From contig URLV01000001.1 of NCBI GenBank assembly GCA_900548725.1, forward strand, positions 44,575 to 108,574: 64,000 nucleotides of DNA, in the 5' to 3' direction. Numbering within the stretch: position 1 is the stretch's first letter; each line of letters begins with the position of its first letter. The DNA is from an uncultured Mycoplasmatota bacterium (lineage in GTDB: Bacteria; Bacillota_I; Bacilli_A; RF39; UBA660). Shown piece after piece: positions 34,096 to 44,234 of the stretch. The notes under the pieces are model-generated. The model saw nothing but the letters and a program-made list of their open reading frames with translations. It made no database searches and was not told the origin of the DNA. The translations under genes and the position numbers were made by a program.

Positions 34096-34518
34096 TTATT
34101 TTTTTTCTCTTATTTTTTTAAAAAAATTTTCCATTAATTCATCAAATATCACGCCATTATACACATACATTTGTTCGTATTTGGTTTGATTATATTTATT
34201 ATTAAGAACACCTCTCTTTTGTAAATAATATACATGATTAATTCTAGATTCTTGTATTAAAAGTTTACACATCTCGCACGGTTCTAAAGTTACATATAAA
34301 ATACAATCACTTAAATTCCAACGTTTTAGTTTTTTACAAGCCTTAGATATACATATAATTTCTGCATGAAACAAAGCATTGTTGTTGATATTTTTTTTAT
34401 TATAAGCACAACTTATAATCTTATTATCATGAACTAACACAGCACTAATAGGAACTTCATTTTTTTTATAAGCTGCAGATGCATATTTATATAATTTTTT
34501 TATAATTTCTTTATCCAT
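34096..34518 (-). CDS. tadA: tRNA-specific adenosine deaminase
   Basis: This 140-residue deaminase has LFHAEIICISKA (catalytic HAE) and TLEPCEMCKLLIQESR (PCxxC zinc site). TadA converts the wobble A34 of tRNA-Arg(ACG) to inosine. The ATG at 34518 follows TGGAGAA; an upstream extension would run into the SRP RNA gene. It is placed between the SRP RNA and dnaX, as in Bacillus. Confidence 0.93.
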   Translation of the reverse strand: MDKEIIKKLYKYASAAYKKNEVPISAVLVHDNKIISCAYNKKNINNNALFHAEIICISKACKKLKRWNLSDCILYVTLEPCEMCKLLIQESRINHVYYLQKRGVLNNKYNQTKYEQMYVYNGVIFDELMENFFKKIREKK

Positions 34519-34532
34519 ATTTTTCTCCATCA

Positions 34533-34612
34533 AAAAAGTGCACATTAACATTATTTAATATGGCTGCTACATTCCTGTCCTGACCAGTTTATAAAAATAT
34601 TAATTGCACGTA
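34533..34612 (-). ncRNA. ffs: signal recognition particle RNA (small form)
   Basis: The minus strand contains the SRP helix 8 core CTGGTCAGGACAGGAATGTA followed by GCAGCC, matching GGUCAGG...GGAA...AGCAGCC. It is enclosed in a long hairpin whose ends GTGCAATTAA and TTAATGTGCAC pair. A run of six T (34537-34532) directly after the stem ends transcription. It is a short, roughly 80-nt RNA without an Alu domain. It binds Ffh for membrane targeting. The ends are approximate. Confidence 0.88.
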
Positions 34613-34654
34613 TAAATAATAACATTTAATATTCTATTTATCAAGTTATCAACA

Positions 34655-34670
34655 TGTTTCACGTGAAACA
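34655..34670. promoter_or_regulatory. parS site 1
   Basis: TGTTTCACGTGAAACA is a perfect 16-bp parS, the ParB/Spo0J loading site. It lies in the non-coding gap between the SRP RNA and gyrA, about 9 kb from the dnaA-rpmH origin gap. Confidence 0.93.
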
Positions 34671-34769
34671 TAAACACTTAAATTTAAATAAAAAAATTTG
34701 TTTTCAACATTTAGTAAGCATTAAACTTACTTCATATATTCTTTATTTTTGTAAAATAGTTTTCAACAA

Positions 34770-34785
34770 TGTTTCACGTGAAACA
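34770..34785. promoter_or_regulatory. parS site 2
   Basis: A second perfect copy of TGTTTCACGTGAAACA, 115 bp from the first. Confidence 0.93.
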
Positions 34786-34847
34786 TTGTACATTATATTA
34801 ATAAATAACATAAAGTATTACAAATAAATTAGAACCATTATAAGTTA

Positions 34848-34863
34848 TGTTTCACGTGAAACA
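34848..34863. promoter_or_regulatory. parS site 3
   Basis: A third perfect copy of TGTTTCACGTGAAACA, 78 bp from the second, just before the gyrA terminator. The 209-bp cluster holds no other gene. Confidence 0.93.
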
Positions 34864-34894
34864 TAAAAAAAGAACGAATTATTCGCTCTTTTTT
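34864..34894 (-). terminator. gyrA terminator
   Basis: On the minus strand AAAAGAGCGAA and TTCGTTCTTTT form a stem around TAA, followed by more T. The gyrA stop codon lies in the loop. Confidence 0.75.
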
Positions 34895-37476
34895 ATATTA
34901 TTATCGTTTGCTGTGAATAAATCATCACTGTTTTTAGTAATATCTGATTCTTCCTCTTTATCTACTATACTAATTGTTGAAACATATTGATTATCCTTTA
35001 AATTAATTAATCTAACACCTTGGGTTACACGTCCTAATTGACTGATTTGATCCAAAGATAATCTTATAATCATACCTGAATTAGTTATTATCATTAAATC
35101 TTGATTATCATGAATAATTTTAAATGACACTAAAGACCCATTTTTCTCAGTAATATTAAGTGCCTTAACACCTTTACTACCACGCTTAGTAGTCCTAAAT
35201 TCACTAACTAAAGTTTTCTTGCCATAACCTTTCTTAGTTGCAATAAGAATATTATTATCTAAAGAAACAACTTCTATACCAATACAATCAGCATCAACTA
35301 AATTAATACCTCTTACACCAGAAGCAGTACGTCCCATAACTCTAATTTCTTCTTCATTAAATACGGACATACGTCCTTCAGAAGACCCCATCATAATATA
35401 ATCATTTCCTGTGGATTTCTTTACACCTATTAACTCATCATTATTACGTAAAGAAATACAAATTTTACCACTATTTCTTATATTTTCAAATTCACTAATT
35501 AAAGTTTTTTTAATAAATCCTTTTTTAGTACCAAATATTAAAAATTTATAATCATCGTCATTACTCATTTTAATTAAAGAATTGATAGATTCATCTTTTT
35601 CAATTTGCAATAAATTAATTATAGGTAATCCTTTTGCTTGTCTACTGTATTCAGGTATTTCATAACCTTTCATTCTGTAAACTTTACCCTTATTAGTAAA
35701 GAATAATAAATAATCATGTGTGGATAAGTTTATCATATGTTCAACATAATCTTCTTCATTAGTTGACATTCCCTTTACACCTACACCACCACGATGTTGA
35801 GATTTATAAGAACTAGCGGACAAACGTTTGATATACCCTTTATTAGTTAACGTTACAATGATATTTTCTTCAGGTATTAAAGACTCATCTTCAATATAAT
35901 CAACAGCAGTCATATCAATAGTAGTTCTTCTATCATCACCATATTTATCTCTAATTTCAGTTAATTCATCCTTTATAATACCTAACACCATTTCTTCAGA
36001 GGATAAAACTCTATTATAATATTCAATTTTTTCCAATAAGTCTTTTAATTCATCTTCTATTTTGCCTCTTTCAAGACCAGTTAAACGTCTTAACTTCAAT
36101 TCAAGTATACTATCCGCTTGAATTTCGCTTAAACCAAATCTAGACATCAAAGTAGATTTAGCTATTTGATCAGTTGAAGATTCTTTTATTATTTTAATAA
36201 CTTCATCAATATGATCTAAAGCAATCTTTAAACCATTTAAAATATGTACTCTATCTTCAGCTTTTTTCAAATCAAACTTAGTTCTTCTTATTATAACCTC
36301 TCTTTGATAATCTATGTATTTAGCGATAATATCCTTAAGACCTAATACTTTAGGAGTTTTACCGTCAATCATTAATAAAATTATACTATAATTTGTTTGA
36401 AAAGAAGTGTGCTTATATAAATTGTTTAAAACTACTTGAGCATTTGCATCTTTCTTTAAAGTTATTGTAATTTTTACACCATCTTTTAAATCAGTATGAT
36501 AATCGCTTATTCCTTCAATAACTTTATTATGTACAAGTTCAGCAACTTTATTTTTCAAATCTAAAGTATTTACACCATAAGGCACCTCTGTAATAACGAT
36601 ATTACTATGATTTCCGTGTTCTTCTATCATTGCCTTGCTTCTTATAGTAATTGTACCTCTACCAGTCTCATATGCACGTCTAATGCCCGAATTACCAAGT
36701 ATTATACCACCTACTGGAAAATCAGGACCTTTAATATGTTCCATTAACCCTAGAGTATCTATATCTGGATTATCAATGTATGCAATACAACCATTTATAA
36801 CTTCTGTTAAATTATGTGGAGGAATATTTGTAGCCATACCAACAGCAATACCCATTGCTCCATTTACCAATATATTAGGAAATCTTGAAGGCAAAACAAC
36901 TGGTTCTTTTAAAGACTCATCAAAGTTAGGAGTCATATCAACAGTATCTTTTCTAATATCTCTTAACATTTCCAAAGAAAGTTTAGAAAGTCTTGATTCT
37001 GTATAACGATAAGCAGCTGCTCCATCACCTTCAATATTACCAAAGTTTCCATGGCCATCAATTAACAAATATCTCATGTTAAAATCTTGTGCCATTCTTA
37101 CCATAGCTTCATATATAGATGAATCTCCATGAGGATGATAATTACCCATAACTTCACCGACCGATTTAGCACATTTACGATGTGGTTTATCTGGAGTATA
37201 ACCAGAATCAAACATAGACCATAAAATACGTCTATGAACTGGTTTTAAACCGTCTCTCAAATCTGGAATAGCACGAGATGTAATAACACTCAAAGAATAG
37301 TCAAGAAAAGATTTTTTTACTTCTTCAACAATGTTATTTTCACTTAATTTATCTCTTTCATGAAACTCACCACTAAAATAAGAAGGATCTTCACTTTTAT
37401 CTACGTTATCACTAACAACTTCATTTGTTTCCTCATTATTAGTTTCTTCAATTATATCTTTATTTTCTTCTTCCAT
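34879..37476 (-). CDS. gyrA: DNA gyrase subunit A
   Basis: The 865-residue type II topoisomerase A subunit has the breakage-reunion region SYFSGEF..., SRAIPDLRDGLKPVHRRILW, HPHGDSSIYEAMVRMAQDF with an unaltered quinolone-region Ser, and the catalytic Tyr segment AAAYRYTESRLSK. The C-terminal beta-pinwheel has the GyrA-box-like QRGGVGVKG (HRGGVGVKGM). An acidic N-terminal extension of about 45 residues (EEENKDIIEETNNEETNEVV) is unusual. A perfect DnaA-box nonamer lies in the coding sequence at 35719-35727. It acts with GyrB to introduce negative supercoils. Confidence 0.97.
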   Translation of the reverse strand: MEEENKDIIEETNNEETNEVVSDNVDKSEDPSYFSGEFHERDKLSENNIVEEVKKSFLDYSLSVITSRAIPDLRDGLKPVHRRILWSMFDSGYTPDKPHRKCAKSVGEVMGNYHPHGDSSIYEAMVRMAQDFNMRYLLIDGHGNFGNIEGDGAAAYRYTESRLSKLSLEMLRDIRKDTVDMTPNFDESLKEPVVLPSRFPNILVNGAMGIAVGMATNIPPHNLTEVINGCIAYIDNPDIDTLGLMEHIKGPDFPVGGIILGNSGIRRAYETGRGTITIRSKAMIEEHGNHSNIVITEVPYGVNTLDLKNKVAELVHNKVIEGISDYHTDLKDGVKITITLKKDANAQVVLNNLYKHTSFQTNYSIILLMIDGKTPKVLGLKDIIAKYIDYQREVIIRRTKFDLKKAEDRVHILNGLKIALDHIDEVIKIIKESSTDQIAKSTLMSRFGLSEIQADSILELKLRRLTGLERGKIEDELKDLLEKIEYYNRVLSSEEMVLGIIKDELTEIRDKYGDDRRTTIDMTAVDYIEDESLIPEENIIVTLTNKGYIKRLSASSYKSQHRGGVGVKGMSTNEEDYVEHMINLSTHDYLLFFTNKGKVYRMKGYEIPEYSRQAKGLPIINLLQIEKDESINSLIKMSNDDDYKFLIFGTKKGFIKKTLISEFENIRNSGKICISLRNNDELIGVKKSTGNDYIMMGSSEGRMSVFNEEEIRVMGRTASGVRGINLVDADCIGIEVVSLDNNILIATKKGYGKKTLVSEFRTTKRGSKGVKALNITEKNGSLVSFKIIHDNQDLMIITNSGMIIRLSLDQISQLGRVTQGVRLINLKDNQYVSTISIVDKEEESDITKNSDDLFTANDNNIKKSE

Positions 37477-37487
37477 ACCTACACCTC

Positions 37488-39404
37488 CTAAATATCTAAC
37501 TCTGCATAATTAGCATTAGCCTCAATAAATTCTTTTCTAGGTTCAACATCTTCTCCCATTAATGAAGAGAATATTTGATCTGCACTAACACAATCATCAA
37601 CAGTAATCTTTCTTAAAATTCTTTGATTTATATCCATTGTAGTTTCATTTAATTCAGCAGCATCCATTTCTCCTAAACCTTTCATTCGAGCAATTTCAGC
37701 TCTTGAACGAATATTCTCAGGTAAACTTCTTAAATATGCTTCTTTTTCATCTTCATCTAATACATATTTTCTTGTTTTTCCATGCATTATTCTAAATAAT
37801 GGAGGTTGTGCCGCATAAACATGACCGGCTTCAACAATAGGACGGAAAAATCTATAAAATAATGTTAATAACAATACTCTAATATGCGCTCCATCAACAT
37901 CGGCATCGGTCATTATTATTATTTTATCATATCTTAATTTTGATAAATCAAATTCTTGACCTATACCAGTTCCAAAAGCAGTTATTATAGTTCTAATTTC
38001 TTCATTACCTAATGCTTTATCTAATCTAGCTTTTTCTACATTCAATATTTTACCTCTTAATGGAAGTATAGCTTGTGTCATTGAGTCTCTACCCTTTTTA
38101 GCAGAACCACCGGCACTATCTCCCTCGACTATAAATATTTCAGAAACTTTTGGATCTTTACTTTTACAATCAGATAATTTACCAAAGAAATTGCTAGTCA
38201 CACTTATATCACTTTTACGTGTAACCTCACGTGCTCTTTTAGCAGCAAGTCTACCACGACAAGCAATAATAGCTTTCTCTATAATAATTTTAGCTTCATT
38301 AGGATTTTCCATTAAGAAACGTTCAAATCCTTTAGAAAATACACTATCAGCAATTTTTCTAACTTCACTATTTCCAAGTCTACCTTTAGTTTGACCTTCA
38401 AATTGTGGATTAGGATGTTTACAAGAAACAATCATTGTTAATCCTTCTTTAACATCATCACCAGTTAAAGATTCATCTTTTTCTTTTAATATATTATTCT
38501 TTCTAGCATAATTATTAATAATTCTAGTTAAAGCACGTCTAACACCTTCTTCATGTGTTCCTCCATCATGTGTATTAATATTATTAACAAACGAATAAAT
38601 ATTATCAGAATATCCAGTGTTATATTGCATAGCAACTTCAAAGAAAATACCTGCTTCTTCACCTTCTAAATGTATTACTTGTTCATGAATAGGAGTTTTA
38701 TTTTTATTTAAAAATTTAACATACTCACTAATTCCACCTTCATATAAAAATTTATCTCCTTGTGTATCTTCTTCATCTCTATCATCTCTTAAAGTTAATT
38801 GTAGTCCTCTATTTAAAAAGGCTAATTCTCTAACTCTAACTTTTAAAGTTTCATAATCATATATTTCAGTATCAAATATTTCTGGATCTGGTTTAAATTT
38901 AACACTAGTACCAGTTCTATTAATATCACATTCACCAATAACAGTTAATTTTTGAGTAGTTTTTCCACCATTTTCAAATTTAGCTTCATAAATTTTTCCA
39001 TCTTTATAAACTCTAACAATTACCCACTTTGATAAAGCATTAACAACACTAGCGCCAACACCATGAAGACCACCAGATACCTTATAGCCTCCACCACCAA
39101 ATTTACCACCAGCATGCAATACCGTATAGACTGTTTCAACAGTTGAAATACCAGTTTTAGGATGAATTCCTACAGGAATACCACGTCCATCATCTCTAAC
39201 TGTAATTGAATTATCTTTATTAATAATTATCTCAATATTTTTACAAAAACCAGCTAAAGCTTCATCAATTGAATTATCTACAATCTCCCAAACTAAATGA
39301 TGTAATCCCTTAACATCGGTCGTACCAATATACATACCAGGTCTTTTTCTAACAGCTTCTAAGCCCTCAAGTACTTGAATATCACTTTCATTATATTCAT
39401 TCAT
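37488..39404 (-). CDS. gyrB: DNA gyrase subunit B
   Basis: The 638-residue protein has the GHKL ATPase ([51 protein letters not shown]) and Toprim domains ([35 protein letters not shown]). It ends with the Gram-positive-type tail. It overlaps recF by eight bases and is followed by gyrA after eleven bases, so the three form one transcript. Confidence 0.98.
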   Translation of the reverse strand: MNEYNESDIQVLEGLEAVRKRPGMYIGTTDVKGLHHLVWEIVDNSIDEALAGFCKNIEIIINKDNSITVRDDGRGIPVGIHPKTGISTVETVYTVLHAGGKFGGGGYKVSGGLHGVGASVVNALSKWVIVRVYKDGKIYEAKFENGGKTTQKLTVIGECDINRTGTSVKFKPDPEIFDTEIYDYETLKVRVRELAFLNRGLQLTLRDDRDEEDTQGDKFLYEGGISEYVKFLNKNKTPIHEQVIHLEGEEAGIFFEVAMQYNTGYSDNIYSFVNNINTHDGGTHEEGVRRALTRIINNYARKNNILKEKDESLTGDDVKEGLTMIVSCKHPNPQFEGQTKGRLGNSEVRKIADSVFSKGFERFLMENPNEAKIIIEKAIIACRGRLAAKRAREVTRKSDISVTSNFFGKLSDCKSKDPKVSEIFIVEGDSAGGSAKKGRDSMTQAILPLRGKILNVEKARLDKALGNEEIRTIITAFGTGIGQEFDLSKLRYDKIIIMTDADVDGAHIRVLLLTLFYRFFRPIVEAGHVYAAQPPLFRIMHGKTRKYVLDEDEKEAYLRSLPENIRSRAEIARMKGLGEMDAAELNETTMDINQRILRKITVDDCVSADQIFSSLMGEDVEPRKEFIEANANYAELDI

Positions 39405-40491
39405 AATATCTCTCCTTTATCTCATCATTTTTGAATTCAAATATCTTGCTAGACTTTAAATAACACTTCTTAATCTTTTTTAAATCAGTAGTTGTAATAA
39501 AAGTCTCGATATCTTCACTAATATAATTTAAAATTTTATTTATTTTCTTTATATCTAACTCACTAAATAAATCATCTAATATTAATATAGGATATTCACC
39601 AGTTTTTTCTTTAAAAATTTCTAACTCAGCAAGTTTAAAAGCTATTACACAATTTTTTTGTTGTCCTTCACTAGCAAAATTTTTAATATCATTACCATCT
39701 ATATTAAATATAAAATCGTCTTTATGAATACCTATTTGTGTAGAACCTAAATTAATATCTTTATTAATATTTTTAGCATATAAATTTAATAAATATTCTT
39801 TATCAAAATCTTGATAATCAGTTTTATAATAAATATTTAAATCATTATTCCCACCTAATTTAACATGAACGGAAGATATAATATTATTTATATCATTAAC
39901 AAATTTATCTCTAATATTTTTTATCTTAAGTCCATATTCTATAAGTTGACTATCAATTATATTTAAATAATTATAATTAATAGTTTTACCATATAATGTT
40001 TTTAAATAAGAATTTCTTTGTTTTAATATCTTATTATAATAATTTAAATATTTAATATAATTATTATCTAATTCTGATATCTCTAAATTAATTAGTTTTC
40101 TTCTAGTACTTGGAGTATCCTTTATTAATTTTAAATCATTTATACTAAACAATATTACATTAATATTAGATATGTAATCACTAAACTTATTTATTTTATT
40201 ATTATTTATTTTTACAGTTTTAACGCCTTCTTGATAAATTATTTTATAATTATTAATAAAATTAGATTTAACATCGCCTTCAATTTTAAAATAATTTTTA
40301 TCATTTTTGACCATCAACATATCATCATTAGTTCTAAATGACTTTGTCAAGGCTAAAACAAATATTGCTTCAACAATATTTGTTTTACCAACTCCATTAT
40401 CTCCAATAATTATATTTTTGTTATTAGAAAAGTTTAATTCTAAATTATCAAAATTTCTAAAATTAACAAGTTTCAAAGATGTTATTTCCAT
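39397..40491 (-). CDS. recF: DNA repair ATPase RecF
   Basis: The 364-residue SMC-like ATPase has [16 protein letters not shown], Walker [21 protein letters not shown], the signature region [20 protein letters not shown] and Walker [13 protein letters not shown]. It loads RecA with RecO and RecR. The ATG at 40491 follows AGAGGG; the in-frame extension upstream has no ribosome site. Confidence 0.96.
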   Translation of the reverse strand: MEITSLKLVNFRNFDNLELNFSNNKNIIIGDNGVGKTNIVEAIFVLALTKSFRTNDDMLMVKNDKNYFKIEGDVKSNFINNYKIIYQEGVKTVKINNNKINKFSDYISNINVILFSINDLKLIKDTPSTRRKLINLEISELDNNYIKYLNYYNKILKQRNSYLKTLYGKTINYNYLNIIDSQLIEYGLKIKNIRDKFVNDINNIISSVHVKLGGNNDLNIYYKTDYQDFDKEYLLNLYAKNINKDINLGSTQIGIHKDDFIFNIDGNDIKNFASEGQQKNCVIAFKLAELEIFKEKTGEYPILILDDLFSELDIKKINKILNYISEDIETFITTTDLKKIKKCYLKSSKIFEFKNDEIKERYYE

Positions 40492-40608
40492 TTTAAACCC
40501 TCTTTTAATAAATATAATAAATAAATAGGTATTACGAATACTCCTATACCTATTTACATTATACCATAAAAAACACATATTTAAAACGTTTTTTATCTAA
40601 AAAATAAC

Positions 40609-41064
40609 TTAATTTTTATCTTTTCTTTTATGAGAAATAGACTCTAGTCTATGTGACTTTAATATCTGATTATTTAATACACAATAAGACATATCAAATT
40701 CTAATTTTGATTTATTATCAAATATTATAACACAAGTCTTTTTTTCAAAATCATAATAATATGAATCAATATTATTTAATGAAACCCAACAACACTTTTT
40801 TAACCTAGGACTAGTAGTAGGAAAAAATATAATATTGCCTTCTTCTTGAACAATTATTGGAGCTTTATAACTTATACCAGTAAGATTTGTAGTCCCTTTT
40901 TGTCTTCCTTCAAAAGAACTACCATAATACTTACAACTATCATCCATCACCTTATTCGGTTTTGAATTGATTATATAAGTACGATTTTTTTCAATAACTT
41001 TAGATTTTTTTTCACCAATTGGAATTACTGCCAAAGTCTCTTTATTGATTTCATAATCCTTCAT
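40609..41064 (-). CDS. comK: ComK-family competence transcription factor homologue
   Basis: The 151-residue protein aligns by eye with Bacillus ComK throughout its first 110 residues: YEINKETLAVIPIGEKKSKV, INSKPNKVMDDSCKYYGSSF, EGRQKGTTNLTGISYKAPII, IFFPTTSPRLKKCCWVSLNN. ComK binds AT-boxes as a tetramer and activates late competence genes. This copy is about 40 residues shorter at the C-terminus, the part involved in MecA control in Bacillus. It takes the place of the small S4-domain gene usual between dnaN and recF. It starts at 41064 behind GGGAGGTGA. Confidence 0.8.
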   Translation of the reverse strand: MKDYEINKETLAVIPIGEKKSKVIEKNRTYIINSKPNKVMDDSCKYYGSSFEGRQKGTTNLTGISYKAPIIVQEEGNIIFFPTTSPRLKKCCWVSLNNIDSYYYDFEKKTCVIIFDNKSKLEFDMSYCVLNNQILKSHRLESISHKRKDKN

Positions 41065-41104
41065 AACCATTCACCTCCCTGACATATACCCTTATATCAA
41101 AGAA

Positions 41105-41150
41105 ACAAAAAAAATATTGTTAATAAATGTCGAATTATTAACAATATTTT
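41105..41150. terminator. strong hairpin terminator between dnaN and comK
   Basis: A 16-bp perfect stem (AAAATATTGTTAATAA, 41111-41126, with its complement at 41135-41150) has a T-run on the minus strand. It separates the dnaA-dnaN transcript from comK-recF-gyrBA. Confidence 0.8.
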
Positions 41151-41163
41151 AATTTTTTTTAAA

Positions 41164-42282
41164 TTAATATGTTTTTATAGGTAAAATTAATTGAATTAAA
41201 CTTTCATCTTGTACTGATTTAAGTATTATAGGAGATGAATCATCGTTAAGCAAAATTAATAGTTCATCTTCATTAAAAGTTCTTAAAGCTTCTAGCATAT
41301 ATTTTGAACTAAATGATATTGCTATATCTTTATCAGTATTTTTACTTATTTCGATTTTATCTTCGACTTTACCAATGTCAGAAGCAAAACTAGATACATT
41401 AAGAATATTACCATTTGTTTCCATTCTTACAATATTCTTATCTTTACTTTGAGTTAACAAAGCTGCTCTATCAATACTAGCATAGTAATTTGAAAGAGAT
41501 GAATTAATAATTATTTCAAAATCATTTGGAATTAAATTACTTGTATTTGGGTAATTACCATTTAATAAACTTGATTGAAATATTATATTTCTATATTTAA
41601 ATAATACTTTATTACTAAATAAATGTAATTCAACATTACTATCATCACTTATTATTTTATCAAACTCATTAATATTTTTACCTGGTATGGTTATATTAAC
41701 TATTTCAGGATAATCATTATCTAAAATGATTGTTTTTTTAGCAAGTCTATATGAGTCTGTCGCAACAACTTCTAATACTTTACCATTAATTTTTAAATTC
41801 AAACCTGTTAAAAGTGGTCTAGATTCTTGAATAGAAACTGCGAAAATAGTTTGCTTAATCATATTCTTGATAATTTCACTACTTATAGTGATAGGATTTT
41901 TACTTTCCTCTAAAATAATTTGTGGATAATCCTCTGTATTTAAACAATTTAAATTATATTGACTACTATCAGTATAAATTCTTATTTTTAAACCATCTAT
42001 AACTTCTATATTAACTAAATCGCTAGGTAACTTTCTAATTATATCTATTATATATTTACTTTGAATAATAATTGTCCCTTCTTCATCAATAGATTCTATT
42101 TCACTTTTAGGTATAAAGCTTTTTATTGTTAAATCACTATCACTAGCAATTAAGTTTAAACCTTCACTAGTTAATTCAAATTTTATTCCATTTAATATTG
42201 GAATTATATTTTTTGGACTTATAGCTCTTACCACATTTACTAAACTTTCTAATAAAATATTTTTATTAATTGTTAATTTCAT
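41164..42282 (-). CDS. dnaN: DNA polymerase III sliding clamp (beta)
   Basis: The 372-residue clamp has the three-fold domain pattern and typical segments: VVRAISPKNIIPILNGIKFE, TGLNLKINGKVLEVVATDSY with RLAKK, and the end SVQDESLIQLILPIKTY. The hydrophobic partner-binding pocket residues around the C-terminus (LILPI) are intact. A perfect DnaA-box nonamer (TGTGGATAA) lies at 41921-41929 in the coding sequence. Confidence 0.97.
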   Translation of the reverse strand: MKLTINKNILLESLVNVVRAISPKNIIPILNGIKFELTSEGLNLIASDSDLTIKSFIPKSEIESIDEEGTIIIQSKYIIDIIRKLPSDLVNIEVIDGLKIRIYTDSSQYNLNCLNTEDYPQIILEESKNPITISSEIIKNMIKQTIFAVSIQESRPLLTGLNLKINGKVLEVVATDSYRLAKKTIILDNDYPEIVNITIPGKNINEFDKIISDDSNVELHLFSNKVLFKYRNIIFQSSLLNGNYPNTSNLIPNDFEIIINSSLSNYYASIDRAALLTQSKDKNIVRMETNGNILNVSSFASDIGKVEDKIEISKNTDKDIAISFSSKYMLEALRTFNEDELLILLNDDSSPIILKSVQDESLIQLILPIKTY

Positions 42283-42408
42283 AATATCTCCTTCTTTCTT
42301 TTTATTAACATATTATTATTATAGATGTTGAAATTGTTAATATCTGACAAAATACGCCATAAAACCTGACATAACACTTGTTTAAAACTATAAACTTTTC
42401 AACAATAA

Positions 42409-43755
42409 TTAACCTATTTTATTTTTAATTTCATTTAATTGATTTTTTAACTCTTCATTATTTTTAACATCTCTACTAACTTTATCTATAGCATGTAGAA
42501 CAGTTGAATGGTCTCTATTTCCAAATTCTAACCCTATCCTAGTAGTAGTCTCTTCAGTGATAACCCTACATAAATATATTGCAATCTGTCTAGCATTGTT
42601 TATATTTGCCGTTCTTTTTTTACTTTTTAAGTTTTCAACAGTAATATCAAAATAATCTGCCACTGCTTTCTGTATTTTTGAAATATTACTACTACTATAT
42701 ACAGAAGAGCCAATATAATCTTTAAGGGCTTCTATTGCAAAATCTAAATTAATTTCAGTTGGGCTATACATTGCAGCAAAAGCAAATAGTCTTCTAATCG
42801 AACCTTCCAAATATCTTACATCGCTTTCACAATTATTAGCAATATACTCTATTACATCATCTTTAATTAGTTTAGCCCCTTCTAAACCTGACATCTTATC
42901 TCTTAAAATTTTACATCTTAAATCAAAATCAGGTGGAAATATGTTAGCTGTTAGTCCCCATCTAAATCTTGTACGCAAACGATCTTCCAGTAATTTTAAA
43001 TCATCTGGCGACCTATCAGAACTAATAATTATTTGTTTATTTGAATCATATAAAGTATTAAAAGTGTGAAAGAATTCTTGTTGTGTTTTCTCTGCACCAC
43101 CTAAAAACTGTATATCATCTATTATTAAAACATCGATATTCCTATACTTTTCTTTAAAATGCTCTATTACATCATAATTATCTGTATCTTTTCTATTAAT
43201 TCCGATAAAATCGGTAATAAACTTATCACTAGTAACATATAAAACTTTTTTATCGGAAGTTTCAGTAATATAATTACCAATAGCATGCATCAAATGTGTT
43301 TTACCAAGCCCACTTTTACCATGAATAAACAGTGGATTATAAACTTTTCCAGGTTGTTCAGCAACAGCTACAGCAGCTGTTTGAGCAAATCTATTAGAAT
43401 CTCCTATTACAAATGTATCAAAAGTATACTGAGGATTTAAATTTGTTTGAAAATTATCATTATTCTTCTTAGAAGTATTATTGTTAACAACTATATCATT
43501 ATTAACAATATCATCTTCAACAACAAAATTTATATCATAACTATGTCCAGTAAGGTTAGTAATTATACTATCAATTAAATCATAGTAATTTCTATTTAAA
43601 AAATCTTTATGAAAACTCATTGGTACTAATATATCTATAGAATCATTTGTTATTTTAGATAAAGAAGTATCTTTAAACCAGGTATCATACGAAACACTAG
43701 ATAATTTAGATTTTATAATGTTTAAAAAATCATCCCAAGAAAAATTATTATCCAT
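42409..43755 (-). CDS. dnaA: chromosomal replication initiator DnaA
   Basis: The 448-residue initiator has the N-terminal domain I (SWDDFLNIIKSKLSSVSYDT), a short Asn-rich linker, the AAA+ core with Walker A IHGKSGLGKTHLMHAIGNYI and Walker B VLIIDDIQFLGGAEKTQQEF, arginine finger RLRTRFRWGL, and the domain IV DnaA-box-binding signature FGNRDHSTVLHAIDKV. The ATG at 43755 follows a GGGGTG site; a TTG three bases upstream is also possible. It initiates replication at the adjacent oriC. Confidence 0.98.
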   Translation of the reverse strand: MDNNFSWDDFLNIIKSKLSSVSYDTWFKDTSLSKITNDSIDILVPMSFHKDFLNRNYYDLIDSIITNLTGHSYDINFVVEDDIVNNDIVVNNNTSKKNNDNFQTNLNPQYTFDTFVIGDSNRFAQTAAVAVAEQPGKVYNPLFIHGKSGLGKTHLMHAIGNYITETSDKKVLYVTSDKFITDFIGINRKDTDNYDVIEHFKEKYRNIDVLIIDDIQFLGGAEKTQQEFFHTFNTLYDSNKQIIISSDRSPDDLKLLEDRLRTRFRWGLTANIFPPDFDLRCKILRDKMSGLEGAKLIKDDVIEYIANNCESDVRYLEGSIRRLFAFAAMYSPTEINLDFAIEALKDYIGSSVYSSSNISKIQKAVADYFDITVENLKSKKRTANINNARQIAIYLCRVITEETTTRIGLEFGNRDHSTVLHAIDKVSRDVKNNEELKNQLNEIKNKIG

Positions 43756-44067
43756 CAAAACACCCCGCTTTCAAGATTATTTCTGTTAACTAACATTATT
43801 TTAAAACACTTTTGTTGAAAAAGAAAGCATGAATTTTAAATTTTTTAGGTTTCCACATTATTTCCACATATTTATTAACAAACAAACATTGATAAAAAAG
43901 TATAAAATTAAACTTTTCCACAATTTCCACAAAATGATATTAACAACAAAAAAAGATATTAACATAATCACGTTGAAAACTATTTTTAATAAATTTTAAA
44001 TTTTTAATTGACTTCTATATAAAAATATACTAAAATAAAAAAAGCTTAAAGAGGTGGAGGTGCAATT
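43756..44067. other. putative replication origin (oriC) between dnaA and rpmH
   Basis: This 312-bp AT-rich gap between divergent genes carries four DnaA-box-like nonamers in the same orientation, in two close pairs: GTTTCCACA (43849-43857) with ATTTCCACA (43860-43868), and TTTTCCACA (43914-43922) with ATTTCCACA (43923-43931), the latter directly abutting. The stretch from about 43975 to 44010 is nearly pure A/T and could be the unwinding element. The strand switch of genes occurs here. No perfect TTATCCACA is present in the gap, although three occur in the window elsewhere. Confidence 0.75.
44008..44036 (+). promoter_or_regulatory. rpmH promoter
   Basis: TTGACT (44008-44013), a 17-bp spacer and TAAAAT (44031-44036) give a good housekeeping promoter reading into rpmH. 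Confidence 0.7.
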
Positions 44068-44190
44068 ATGAAAAGAACTTTTCAACCAAATAATCGTAAA
44101 AAAAGTAAAAAACATGGCTTTTTTGCACGTAAAGAAACGAATATTTTAAAATCAAGAAGAAAAAAGGGACGCAAAGTATTATGTAAATAA
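44068..44190 (+). CDS. rpmH: 50S ribosomal protein L34
   Basis: A 40-residue L34: [20 protein letters not shown], then [20 protein letters not shown]. The start follows GAGGTGGAGG. It is about four residues shorter than usual (44) because the central KTKNGRKVLARRR segment is reduced to [10 protein letters not shown]. It sits between oriC and rnpA as in nearly all bacteria. Confidence 0.96.
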   Translation: MKRTFQPNNRKKSKKHGFFARKETNILKSRRKKGRKVLCK

Positions 44191-44214
44191 ACCGCAATTT
44201 TATTGTGGTTTTTT
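44191..44214 (+). terminator. terminator or attenuator between rpmH and rnpA
   Basis: ACCGCAA pairs with TTGTGGT (one G-U) around TTTTA, followed by six T. It begins right after the rpmH stop and would reduce transcription into rnpA relative to rpmH. Confidence 0.75.
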
Positions 44215-44234
44215 ATCTATAAGGATGTGATTAA

